This document shows positions 1 to 8,284 of a stretch of 15,677 bases of DNA, in pieces. The DNA lies in NCBI GenBank assembly GCA_030849065.1, contig JASAON010001346.1:1-15677 (forward strand). The letters are read 5' to 3'. Positions within the stretch are counted from its first letter, which is position 1; every line of letters starts with the position of its first letter. Origin of the DNA: Jaenimonas drosophilae (taxonomy: Eukaryota > Euglenozoa > Kinetoplastea > Trypanosomatida > Trypanosomatidae). Both the position numbers and the translations under genes were made by a program. The notes beneath the pieces were generated by a model. The model saw nothing but the letters and a program-made list of their open reading frames with translations, had not been told where the DNA came from and did not search any database.

Positions 1-760
1 TGCCCGGCTTTGCTCTGCGGAAATTGTGGCGCCAGTTTCGGATTTGTTGTGTGTAGCGTTATCTTTGTTTAATCTGTTCCGTGCGTTGCGAAGCAGCCGG
101 GGTGCGCTGGCCAATTGTGGGCTGGCCGCCAGCGTTTCGCTCGGGGTTGTTGATATTTGCGCTCTTGGCGGTCGCGTTTGGGGTGCTTTGCCGTCGCTCT
201 CCAACTTGCCCGAAGCGTCTATTTTACAATGTGAGCATTGCGTGCCGTTGGCGCTTCTTGCCTTGCCGCTTTGGTTGCTGGTGCGCCGCTTGTCGTGTGC
301 GCGAATATCGGCGGCGCGGTGGTCGGTTGTGCTGGGGTTTCCTGCTGTCGCTGGGGGCGGGGGTTGCCCGCTTCGCGGTTCCGACATCGTGATTTCGTCG
401 TAATACTTGTGGTAGTTGGTATTTGGTTCTCTGGCCTTCGTTGTTGCGAGGATGGTTGCTGGCGGGGGCCCCGCTGCGGTCGGCGGTAGGGGGTGGTGCC
501 CCCCCGATGGGTCAAAACGCCGCGAACAGAAAGTGTTGCTCGGATGTATTGGCCGGTGGGCTGGCTACCATACGCCAAATAACAGATTCTTGGTGTGTCT
601 CTTTCGCCGCCCCCCTCGCGGGCGGTTGGTGGGGCCTGCGGTTGGGGGGGGGGGTGGCACCGGTTTTCGGGGATTCGGGGGTTGTTCTCGGTGTTTAAGT
701 ACCGCGCGCGTGTTTGTTTGTTTGTGCGCAGGCGTAGATGGAGTGCCGGTGTGCTATGAT
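1..760. promoter_or_regulatory. A-poor, G/T-rich non-coding block, candidate Pol II transcription start region
   Basis: No credible gene lies here. The + strand is strikingly depleted in A: 238-303, 308-383 and 587-658 contain none at all. It carries G runs (351-355, 357-361, 464-468, 489-493, 11 Gs at 644-654, and 675-679) and a TTTG repeat near 711-725. Open frames on both strands have no recognisable domains. Those on the + strand begin mostly at GTG or TTG, and the long minus-strand frame (797 to 219) is a by-product of few T residues and so few stops. In T. brucei, Pol II start regions are reported to carry poly-G tracts and GT-rich sequence with H2A.Z. The similarity, and the fact that every gene downstream runs on the + strand, suggest such a region here. 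This is inference; a degenerate repeat or subtelomeric-type sequence is the main alternative. Confidence 0.4.
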
Positions 761-850
761 CTGGAGTGATTCGCATTTGTCCTGCGGTGGGTACCATATG
801 CCGATGATGTGAATCTTTGGATCACTGGAGAAGTTGAAGGTGCTATCAAT

Positions 851-875
851 ATCGTTTTCCTGCGTTTGCTTTCAG
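851..875 (+). promoter_or_regulatory. Probable trans-splice acceptor for the calpain-like gene
   Basis: A T/C-rich tract ends in TTTCAG, with the AG at 874-875 only three bases before the ATG at 879. Another AG at 729-730 follows a GT-rich stretch, but its use would place several out-of-frame ATGs before the gene. The 875 site therefore fits better and decides the start. Confidence 0.5.
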
Positions 876-878
876 TGC

Positions 879-3209
879 ATGTCTTCTCTTCAGAGTCATT
901 ATAGTAGCTTGTGCGAGTTGCTGAAGGTTTCGCCCTTGAAGGAGCTTCAGCTGCATTTGTTGGATGCACCCACAACGATCGATGTTAGCAACTTCTACTT
1001 TCCTCGAAAGCATCTTCATTGCTTATTGAAGCTCGTTCAGGAACGTCCGGACGTGACTGGACTCATTCTTGACGGAGTGAATTGCGAGACAGATGATGTA
1101 AAATTGATTTGCGACTTGCTGAGCGGATGCACAATTCAAGTGCTCAGTCTCAAAAACGTTCTTCTGGATGCCACCAGTGGAGATTGTGTAAAGCAGCTAT
1201 GCAAGAGAAATTCGAATCTGATTGAAATCAATTTGGATGGTACGTTGTTGTCAGACCAGGTAAGGATGTACATACAGCTCGTTTTGGACTCGAATAGAAT
1301 ACAGAATTTCACAAGTGCGACTCTTCAGCAACGATCTGCAATAGCAGAGAAGCCTCTAAAGTGGAGATGGAGATTAGAGTCGGTTTCTGAGCAAATGGTC
1401 GAGTTACCAGTGGTGCGGAGCAGTTCACCAAGGGCCGCACTGAGAAAGCTGTCTGAGTCCAATGAGAGTTACTTCTGCGATGAGGATTTTGATTATTCCG
1501 CACAAGAGTACACAAATATCAAGTGGATGAGAGTATCTTCTCTTATGGAAGTGAGCGACTCAAAGAAAATTGGGGCTGAGAAATTTCAAGCGTTTGAGTC
1601 AAAAATGGCGAAGAATAGCAGTTTGTGTTCTGCTTTGAACCTTGTTCAGCAGTATGGTAGTTTAAAAAAGAAAACAGTAGCCGAGAGTGTTGAGGATATG
1701 GGGTTTTATGCCTTCCGGTTCTTCGTAGACGGTCAAGTTCAAGAAGTGGTGGTGGATGATCTTGTTCCTTGCCAGTATTCTGAAGGGATAGTCAATGCTG
1801 TTGGTGTCTGCTCATCTGGCTCAAATTATTGGTGTGTACTGGTGGAGAAGGCGTTCGCGAAAGTTTTTGGTGGCTACAAGAACACGGAGAAGCTGACTTT
1901 CTCCAAGTGCATTGCGATGCTAACAGGTGGGAGGTGCTTTCAAATTATCTGGAAAGAATTAAGCCACCTTAACACAACAGAAATGTTTGAGTTGTTCAGA
2001 GATCTGCTCGTACGAAAGAAGATTCTGTTTAATTTGGCATCCCCCCAAAGCGCACTGTGCCGGTCAGCTTTATCAGAGAGCGGTATCATTCTGGATTTAC
2101 CGTATGTGGTTTTGAATACAAATGTTTTTCATTTGGACCCAGTCTCTTACGAGTATGTCGTTCAGATTATGGCCCCTGGAGTCAATCCCAAGTGCTCGAG
2201 TGTTTTTCTGGACCATGACCCAGAACATACTCTTAACGGCTCTCCGCTGTATTGGATCACCTTTGAGAACTTTGTCACTCTCTTTGAGTCCACTTTTATT
2301 GTGTTAGGACAAAATGATGAAAACGCTGAGAAATATCGACGCTCATATTCGCGAGATGTTGTGTGTCACTGCCCACCAACGTCAAGCGCGTTTGGCACTA
2401 ATCCAGCGTTTCTACTGGTCAATCAGAGAAGCCGGGAATCAGAAGTGATCTTGACCGTTACTCCCAGTGGAAAGCTTGATGAGAGCAATGGAGCTTGCGT
2501 GCCCAGAAGGAGACGGCATCAAAAACGTTGGATGCAAATGCACTTGTTTAAGGCGGCAGATAGCGGAACGCGACGTTATGACATTAGTGAAAAGAATATG
2601 TTACTCTCATCAAAAGAAATCTGCAATACCGAGGGTTCAATCATTATTAGGCTTCAGCCGAATGAACAGATTCAAGTTTCGCTGTCAGCTTCCGAACATC
2701 GTAACTGCTTGTTCAACGCAACGTTTGTCGATGATATAACAATCAAGCCGTTCGATGATGATTGTTTCGCTTACACGTTTCGTGGAGAATGGAATGAAAA
2801 GTATCGTGACATTAGAGTTGCTTCAAATGCGTTCTGGTTTATCAATACATCTCAGTGCCAAATGCATGAGCTAGTTGTTGCAGTGGAGCAGAGTACCGCC
2901 AATGATTCATTGTTTGGAATCTCCGTTTCTGGGTGGATTGGTAGGGATGAAGATGAGTTCACTATGCAAGAACTTCCCCACGTTTCCACTGATGTTCAAA
3001 GGGAAAGGATGGCAGTGTTCAAATTGCAGGTGAAGATTGATAGCGGAAAGAAGTTTGCGCTGATGCCTTGTTGTTACGATGATAGCTGCTATCCTTCGTT
3101 TAATTTTACGGTATATTCACAGTCCAATCTTTCCTCTCTGTCAAATCCGATTGATGCTTGCAATGAATCCCACCCGAACCAACAGGCCAACGACTTTTCT
3201 CGTTGGTAG
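879..3209 (+). CDS. Calpain-like protein with N-terminal LRR-like region, catalytically inactive
   Basis: The product is 776 residues. Residues 15-145 show leucine-rich-repeat-like periodicity (for example VTGLILDGV and IQVLSLKNVLL). Residues about 214-480 match the calpain protease fold: IKWMRV, then FFVDGQVQEVVVDDLVP (281-297), NYWCVLVEKAFAKVFGGY (316-333) and YWITFENFVTLF (458-469). Residues 500-680 resemble the beta-sandwich calpain domain III. The catalytic triad is missing: the Cys position appears to be Ser247, the His position Leu407 and the Asn position Ala432. Kinetoplastids have many such calpain-related proteins without protease activity, often linked to the membrane or cytoskeleton. 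There is no signal peptide or membrane segment, and no MGC acylation start. The open frame extends upstream to a TTG at 834, but 879 is the first in-frame ATG and the next comes about 130 codons later. The family call is secure; the function is unknown. Confidence 0.88.
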   Translation: MSSLQSHYSSLCELLKVSPLKELQLHLLDAPTTIDVSNFYFPRKHLHCLLKLVQERPDVTGLILDGVNCETDDVKLICDLLSGCTIQVLSLKNVLLDATSGDCVKQLCKRNSNLIEINLDGTLLSDQVRMYIQLVLDSNRIQNFTSATLQQRSAIAEKPLKWRWRLESVSEQMVELPVVRSSSPRAALRKLSESNESYFCDEDFDYSAQEYTNIKWMRVSSLMEVSDSKKIGAEKFQAFESKMAKNSSLCSALNLVQQYGSLKKKTVAESVEDMGFYAFRFFVDGQVQEVVVDDLVPCQYSEGIVNAVGVCSSGSNYWCVLVEKAFAKVFGGYKNTEKLTFSKCIAMLTGGRCFQIIWKELSHLNTTEMFELFRDLLVRKKILFNLASPQSALCRSALSESGIILDLPYVVLNTNVFHLDPVSYEYVVQIMAPGVNPKCSSVFLDHDPEHTLNGSPLYWITFENFVTLFESTFIVLGQNDENAEKYRRSYSRDVVCHCPPTSSAFGTNPAFLLVNQRSRESEVILTVTPSGKLDESNGACVPRRRRHQKRWMQMHLFKAADSGTRRYDISEKNMLLSSKEICNTEGSIIIRLQPNEQIQVSLSASEHRNCLFNATFVDDITIKPFDDDCFAYTFRGEWNEKYRDIRVASNAFWFINTSQCQMHELVVAVEQSTANDSLFGISVSGWIGRDEDEFTMQELPHVSTDVQRERMAVFKLQVKIDSGKKFALMPCCYDDSCYPSFNFTVYSQSNLSSLSNPIDACNESHPNQQANDFSRW

Positions 3210-3445
3210 CTTGATTTACTCGGTGGATTGATTTTATTGATGCTCACATTGATGGGGCACCGCATGTAAACTAGTGTGAGTCACTTGCTGCATATCAAAG
3301 CCGTGCTAGTCGGGCAAACTACACATTCGAAAGAAAGTTATGTCTTCTCTACATCCTCCAATTCATCATTGATTTCAATTGCTAAGTGATATAGTGTCCT
3401 TTCCTACTGCCTAAGATAGATCCTGAAGCCGAAAAGTCAGTCGCG
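3210..3445 (+). other. Intergenic UTR with splice acceptor for the small membrane protein
   Basis: This AT-rich spacer has no ORF worth calling. The tract at 3397-3411 (TCCTTTCCTACTGCC) followed by AG at 3414-3415 is the best splice acceptor for the next gene. It gives a 30-base 5' UTR without an upstream ATG. Confidence 0.5.
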
Positions 3446-3766
3446 ATGATCGCACTCGCTGCTGTAGCCGTCACTGCTGTGCTGACTCAAGTTGCTTATG
3501 CTGGCCCAGGTGATATGGATTCGGACAAGCTTACTTCCCAAACATGTGCACAGGGATGCGTTGCGGGTTTGCTCGTGATGGCATTTCTTGTGTCGCTCAT
3601 AAGCTGCAGTCTGATGTGTTACTTTTTCTGGCCTTCTCCAGAATTGGAAAGCAGGCAGAAGCGTCGTCGCATTGCGAAGAAGCGACTACGTGACCGAGAG
3701 GAGCAGGCGCGTTACGATCAAGAGGAAGATGAATCGTGGGGCACAGACGACGAGGAGAACGCGTAG
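3446..3766 (+). CDS. Small single-pass membrane protein, unknown function
   Basis: I do not recognise this 106-residue protein. It opens with a likely signal peptide (residues 1-19, cleavage after AYA), followed by a short polar lumenal or extracellular part with two cysteines (34 and 38). A hydrophobic segment spans about 39-62 and contains Cys54 and Cys58. The tail is very basic at 70-84 (RQKRRRIAKKRLRDR) and strongly acidic after that, ending DDEENA. This is type I topology with a charged cytosolic tail that could form a helix. The ATG follows a good splice acceptor, and the codon use looks like that of the neighbours. The minus-strand frame over the same stretch lacks such organisation. 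The gene is probably real; I can support no specific function. Confidence 0.75.
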   Translation: MIALAAVAVTAVLTQVAYAGPGDMDSDKLTSQTCAQGCVAGLLVMAFLVSLISCSLMCYFFWPSPELESRQKRRRIAKKRLRDREEQARYDQEEDESWGTDDEENA

Positions 3767-4189
3767 CGCTTCTTGATTGATATTCCACAAGGAATCAAGA
3801 CCGTTTTGATAGTTTGGGATTTTCTTGCTCTCCTTCCACCGCGCCTTTTTGGTATTTCCCAACCGACTGACTCATGCCGTGATTGGCGAGTGTCTTGCGG
3901 GTGAATCGATGAGCACTATCAGTATTTGCATAGCTTTGTTCCCCCCGAGGTGCATGCGGTGCTGTCATCTCTGACTCATGATGTTTTTTTTTTTGCACCC
4001 ATAGCGAATTCGACCAGTTCCGTTGATAAATCTCAAATCACTGATTCTGCCTGAAAGGAAAGGAGAGGATGAATGGCGCATGAACGTCAGAACGCACTTG
4101 CAGATTGATGTTTTTAAGAATCTAATTGCTCCTTGATTGTTTTTCTCAGTATGTGTATTATATAGAATGGATAGTATTTTTTCCATTCA
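3767..4189 (+). other. 423-base intergenic region: 3' UTR and VPS16 5' UTR, with T11 tract
   Basis: There is no protein-coding gene of note. An 11-base T run (3984-3994), with AG at 4003-4004, may be an alternative distal splice acceptor for VPS16 or a polyadenylation guide for the gene before. The stronger proximal acceptor is 4129-4149 (CTCCTTGATTG, then TTTTTCTCAG). Between these two sites are several ATGs followed quickly by stops. Confidence 0.5.
4129..4149 (+). promoter_or_regulatory. Probable trans-splice acceptor for VPS16
   Basis: A pyrimidine-rich tract ends in TTTTTCTCAG with the AG at 4148-4149. This leaves a 40-base 5' UTR before the ATG at 4190. That UTR contains two upstream ATGs, at 4151 and 4167. 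Confidence 0.5.
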
Positions 4190-6844
4190 ATGCCTCTTAC
4201 GACCAATGAAAGAGCTTGGATAGAGCTGGAAAAACATGCTGTGAGACTAGTAGACTTCGATCCCGTTTCTTTGGGTGATAACTGCAATTCAAGCAACTCC
4301 ATTCTGGCCTACAATGAAAACGGTGGACTTCTGGCTCTGTACAGCACAGAATCTTTTCTCACGATAAAGAACCACGTGAGGTTTTTCAACAGCTCTGGAA
4401 AAGAAAACACAAACATGCCTTTTCTCGAACTGGGCAAGGGTGAGAGGGTTGTGTTTATGTGCTGGAATAATTCACTGGATCACCTCATCATTCTATTGAG
4501 TGACGGAACGATACGCTTTTTGAGCGGAGGAGGGAAGCCCGTATGCCCTCAGATTCTTATGGAAAAAGCACTCCGAGTTTTCCCGACGAACGACGGGTTT
4601 GTGGCAATAACACAAAGCATGGCTGGGCCACAAGTGGTAATTGTTGAGTCACTCGATAGTCGTGGGTACAACCGCAAAACAATCTCGGAGCTTCCTGCCG
4701 CAATGGTAGACCCCGCCGCCATCAGCAAAGCTAACTATCTTGCAGTTCCCCGAGATCCCACGGCTTCCACACACTCAGAAGTGTTCTTTTCGGTTCCAAG
4801 TGACAGTGGAACCACTGATATTCTACGCTGCACATTTAATACCAATGCTGCGTGTAGCCATAGAGCATTGGTGGATTTTGGGAGCGTAGTTCATATGTCG
4901 TTATCTCCGAACAAGTCGATGGTAGCCTTGCTGATGAGAGATGGCTCACTCTGGATGACATCTCTATCGTTCACGGATGCATCTGTGGTTGCTCACATGG
5001 AAGAGAAACTTGTTGGGTATTGTAACCTAATGTGGACCAGCGACAGCGTTTTGGTACTGCTAAGCTCACCGCATGCCACAGGTTCCAGAGGCTTTACAAT
5101 GATGCACCTTGTTTGCATTGATGGTGGCAGGACATACGCAGCTGAAATATCACCTGTGTCATTTTGCCTTCAGGAATGCGATGGAGTGCGGCTATTGTCC
5201 CATGACCGCTATCAGCTTCTGCAATCTGTTCCCCAAGAGGTCCGTGCTGTTTTCTCCGAGGGCTCCCCAAGCACGGCGCTCGCAACTGCATTCGATGAGT
5301 ACATGAGCGGTGGCCCGAGCGCCACTGGTATGATGCGAAAACTTCAAAATAGTGTCCCCGATTTGCTGAATGCAATTGATGGGTGCGTTCTTTCGGCAGG
5401 GTTTGAGTTTGATGTGAACGAACAAAAGAGACTTCTCCGTATAGCTTCGTTTGGGAGATCGATTTGCTCTTCACATGACTCAGATCTCTTTGCAGCTTCA
5501 GCTTCGCGCATTCGGGCATTAAACACTTTGAGATCTGGAAAAGTTGGCATGCTTGTCTCCGAGGCCCAGTTTCATCATCTTGGCGAGAAGAAAGTGCTTC
5601 GTAGACTGATCGATACGAAGCATTACCAATGTGGGTATCATCTCTGCGAAGCACTTGGATGGAATGCAGATGCTCTGTTGACTGACTGGGCCATCTCACA
5701 GCTTCCAAGCTCGGCTGATGGACGCCTTGAGATAGAAGAGGAGAGGAAGTTGGCGAAAGGCATAGTAAATAAGTTGAGAGGCTGCCGTTACGGCGCCTTC
5801 TCAGACCTTGCCCAGTTATCAAACTTGAGGGGCGCGCGGCAGGCGTCTCTTGTGTTCTTACAATCAGAGCCAAAGATACACCGGCAGATTCCCATGCTTC
5901 TCAGTATCAATGAACCTGAGGTAGCTCTAGCACTCTCTCTACAGTGTAGCAATGCTGATATGATCTATGCCGTCATGGTATTCTTGCTTCGGAGTCGCGG
6001 TAGTAGGGCAGTTCCTCTCCTCATGGAGAAGGCAGACTCAAGAGATGCTCTGCTCCAGTATATGACGTTCTGGAGCGACGAAAGCAGTTTGATGACGGAG
6101 GTGTTTCGAAAAGATCCGAAAATGCGTCTTCGTTTTCTCCTGGAGAGGTTCCATATGAAAAATAACTGGTATACAGCGCAGGAGTCTCCCTTGACGATCG
6201 TCGGCGATGTTGAAGCGCTGATCTCGTCAGTAAAGACTGCTGGCCTCCTCAATAGTGGAACGGCTGTTCAGGATGCCGTCCATCTCCCGCTGCATCTGAA
6301 GATCGTTCAGAAGGGGGAGCAGCTGAGGAAAGACCTTGATGATGAAAGATGCTGCAATGCTACAGCTGCAGAGTTGGTACGTATTTGTGTGGAACATGGC
6401 CGTCAGGAGTTGGCCCTCACGCTTAAGACGGAGCTTCGGATGCCTGAAAAAATGTTTCAGTGGTGCTTACTTGATGCGTACGCAGCTACCAACCAGTGGA
6501 ATCAGGTGGACTTGTTGGGTGCTATGCCACCACGAGGCAATAAGCCTCCTCCACAGCTTAGCGGAGATGCTTTTGTCTCAGTGCTGATTGCTCATCAACG
6601 ATATGAGCAGGCGAAGAAGTACATACCCCGAATTCCACGTGTGGAGCAGCGACTGGAGTATTTTGTCCAATGCAATGGGTGGAAGGAGGCTGCAGCTGAC
6701 TGCCGACATCAGAACGACCCTGACCTGTTAATGCAACTCAAAGAGCGCGCAAAGGGCAACCAAGATATTTTGGGTCAAATTGAGTCAGGATGGAATGAAC
6801 GTCAGGATCCCCACGTGCTTAGGTTCTCGGATCTCTTCGCGTAA
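4190..6844 (+). CDS. VPS16: VPS16, core subunit of the HOPS/CORVET tethering complexes
   Basis: The product is 884 residues, close to the usual 800-840 of VPS16. In other eukaryotes VPS16 is a class C core subunit that binds the SM protein VPS33 and helps tether and fuse endosomes and lysosomes. Residues 1 to about 380 are beta-rich with repeated short hydrophobic strands, as expected for the N-terminal propeller. Residues 400-880 form the alpha-solenoid. The best family signature is at 404-490: GFEFDVNEQKRLLRIASFG, then IRALNTLR, then a Tyr/Cys-rich helix ending HLCEALG. This lines up well with human VPS16 from memory. No membrane segment or signal peptide is seen, which fits a peripheral cytosolic protein. 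The ATG at 4190 gives the complete N-terminus (MPLTTNERAW), but two short uORFs precede it. Overlapping minus-strand frames are shadows. Confidence 0.9.
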   Translation: MPLTTNERAWIELEKHAVRLVDFDPVSLGDNCNSSNSILAYNENGGLLALYSTESFLTIKNHVRFFNSSGKENTNMPFLELGKGERVVFMCWNNSLDHLIILLSDGTIRFLSGGGKPVCPQILMEKALRVFPTNDGFVAITQSMAGPQVVIVESLDSRGYNRKTISELPAAMVDPAAISKANYLAVPRDPTASTHSEVFFSVPSDSGTTDILRCTFNTNAACSHRALVDFGSVVHMSLSPNKSMVALLMRDGSLWMTSLSFTDASVVAHMEEKLVGYCNLMWTSDSVLVLLSSPHATGSRGFTMMHLVCIDGGRTYAAEISPVSFCLQECDGVRLLSHDRYQLLQSVPQEVRAVFSEGSPSTALATAFDEYMSGGPSATGMMRKLQNSVPDLLNAIDGCVLSAGFEFDVNEQKRLLRIASFGRSICSSHDSDLFAASASRIRALNTLRSGKVGMLVSEAQFHHLGEKKVLRRLIDTKHYQCGYHLCEALGWNADALLTDWAISQLPSSADGRLEIEEERKLAKGIVNKLRGCRYGAFSDLAQLSNLRGARQASLVFLQSEPKIHRQIPMLLSINEPEVALALSLQCSNADMIYAVMVFLLRSRGSRAVPLLMEKADSRDALLQYMTFWSDESSLMTEVFRKDPKMRLRFLLERFHMKNNWYTAQESPLTIVGDVEALISSVKTAGLLNSGTAVQDAVHLPLHLKIVQKGEQLRKDLDDERCCNATAAELVRICVEHGRQELALTLKTELRMPEKMFQWCLLDAYAATNQWNQVDLLGAMPPRGNKPPPQLSGDAFVSVLIAHQRYEQAKKYIPRIPRVEQRLEYFVQCNGWKEAAADCRHQNDPDLLMQLKERAKGNQDILGQIESGWNERQDPHVLRFSDLFA

Positions 6845-7130
6845 AATAGCTGCTATTGAATCATGTGAACGGACGTATCACGCGCCGAAATCCAGTAGCC
6901 GTACCACCTGTAAACGAACTGAAACAAATGAGTAGTGTACTTACCAACTTCATTTCTCTCTCTCCCTCTCTCTCATGCTAGCAGAGTTTAGTTCATGGTG
7001 CGTGCTGCGTCAATATCCACGATTTGATCCAAAGACACAGCAGTAGGTATCATTCTTTTCAGTGTGACAATCGTGTATCTTACCCAGATTTCCTCTTTTC
7101 TAGCTCCTGTTCGTTAAGTACTCCGTCCAC
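6845..7130 (+). other. VPS16-PKAC3 intergenic region with three candidate splice acceptors
   Basis: Three pyrimidine-tract-plus-AG sites are visible. The distal one has a CT-repeat tract at 6949-6974 with AG at 6980-6981 and 6983-6984. The middle one is ATTCTTTTCAG ending at 7062. The proximal one is TTTCCTCTTTTCTAG ending at 7103, 27 bases before the ATG. Only the distal site would include the small uORF at 6995-7027. Confidence 0.5.
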
Positions 7131-8129
7131 ATGACGACAAAAGCCGAAGCTGAACGTTGGAAGCTATCGGACCTAGAACTGCGGGAGACAATTGGTACTG
7201 GCACCTTCGGACGAGTGCGTTTATGCCGCCACAAGGAGACATCCAGGTACTATGCCCTGAAGATACTCAAGAAGCAGGAGGTTATTCGCATGAAGCAGGT
7301 AGAACACATTTTAGCTGAAGCAAGCATTCTTCAAGAAATTCAGCATCCATTTATTGTCACAATGCTGAAAGGATTCATGGATGATGACCGTTTGTATCTT
7401 CTTCTTGAGTACGTTGTTGGAGGTGAGCTGTTCTCCCACTTGCGACGTGCGGGGAAGTTTCCAAACGACGTAGCAAAGTTCTACTCCGCAGAAGTGATTC
7501 TAATCTTTGAGTATCTTCATGGGAGAGACATCATTTATCGTGACTTGAAGCCTGAAAATCTCTTGCTGGACGTCGACGGCCATATCAAATTGACCGATTT
7601 TGGATTCGCAAAGAGAGTAGTAGATCGCACGTTTACACTCTGCGGAACTCCGGAGTACCTTGCGCCGGAAATTATCCAAAGCAAGGGTCATGATAGAGCA
7701 GTGGATTGGTGGGCATTGGGCATTCTCTTGTATGAAATGGTGGTGGGGTATCCACCCTTCTTTGATGAGAGTCCGTACAAAATCTATGAGAAGATCCTGG
7801 AAGGGAAAATTCAGTTTCCACGTTGGGTGGATCCAAAGGCAAAGGATCTTATTAAGGGCCTACTCACTTTGGACCACACAAAGCGATTGGGGACGATGAA
7901 GCGTGGCGTTCAAGACATCAAGCGACACAAGTATTTCGCCGGCGTCGATTGGAATGTTCTGCTAGCTAGAAAAATACCCGCCCCGATTCCTGTTCGGCAG
8001 CAGAGAGAAGGTGATACGCGTTACTTTGACAAATACCCTGAAAGCCCACGTCATCCCCTTAGACCCCTTTCAACTGCTCAGCAGGAAGTGTTCGCAAGCT
8101 TCTGCAACGGACAGTATACTCAGGAGTAA
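7131..8129 (+). CDS. PKAC3: Protein kinase A catalytic subunit (PKAC3-like AGC kinase)
   Basis: The product is 332 residues and carries every kinase landmark. These are the glycine loop GTGTFGRV (22-29), catalytic Lys44 in YALK, alpha-C Glu63, the YRDLKPEN loop (136-143, Asp138 catalytic), DFG (156-158), and the activation loop RTFTLCGTPEYLAPE with phosphorylatable Thr169. The AGC-type C-tail holds FDKYPESP and the FASF hydrophobic motif (321-324). Eight residues follow the FxxF, whereas mammalian PKA ends there. The YEKILEGKIQFP segment and RTFTLCGTPEYLAPE identify it as PKA within the AGC group. There is no N-terminal glycine for myristoylation. The assignment to the C3 paralogue rests on its position next to a PDEA-like gene, as I recall for T. 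brucei. Trypanosome PKA is reported to respond to nucleosides rather than cAMP. Confidence 0.9.
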   Translation: MTTKAEAERWKLSDLELRETIGTGTFGRVRLCRHKETSRYYALKILKKQEVIRMKQVEHILAEASILQEIQHPFIVTMLKGFMDDDRLYLLLEYVVGGELFSHLRRAGKFPNDVAKFYSAEVILIFEYLHGRDIIYRDLKPENLLLDVDGHIKLTDFGFAKRVVDRTFTLCGTPEYLAPEIIQSKGHDRAVDWWALGILLYEMVVGYPPFFDESPYKIYEKILEGKIQFPRWVDPKAKDLIKGLLTLDHTKRLGTMKRGVQDIKRHKYFAGVDWNVLLARKIPAPIPVRQQREGDTRYFDKYPESPRHPLRPLSTAQQEVFASFCNGQYTQE

Positions 8130-8284
8130 GCCGTCATGTAGATAAGTTGCGATATTGAACTGCATCTCATCAGCTGTACTCTGTAGGACAATGCCACCAT
8201 TTCTTTTCAATGCGCTGAACTCAACCGTGCATCGCCGGGGACCGCCTTACGACTGCAGTGATCTAGCTGACCATTCCGTCAACA

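Noticed and set aside
26..769. Several overlapping + strand ORFs of 83-125 codons
   Set aside because: They occur in all three frames, those I checked begin at GTG, and the Cys/Leu/Gly/Arg-rich products merely mirror the base composition.
219..797. 192-residue minus-strand ORF, rich in Pro, Arg and Thr
   Set aside because: It lies in the A-poor block, where the minus strand has few T and so few stops. The protein is low-complexity with no domain, and it lies opposite to the transcription direction of all clear genes.
5094..5873. 259-residue minus-strand ORF inside VPS16
   Set aside because: It is a shadow of a well-supported gene, with no domain and no processing signal on that strand.
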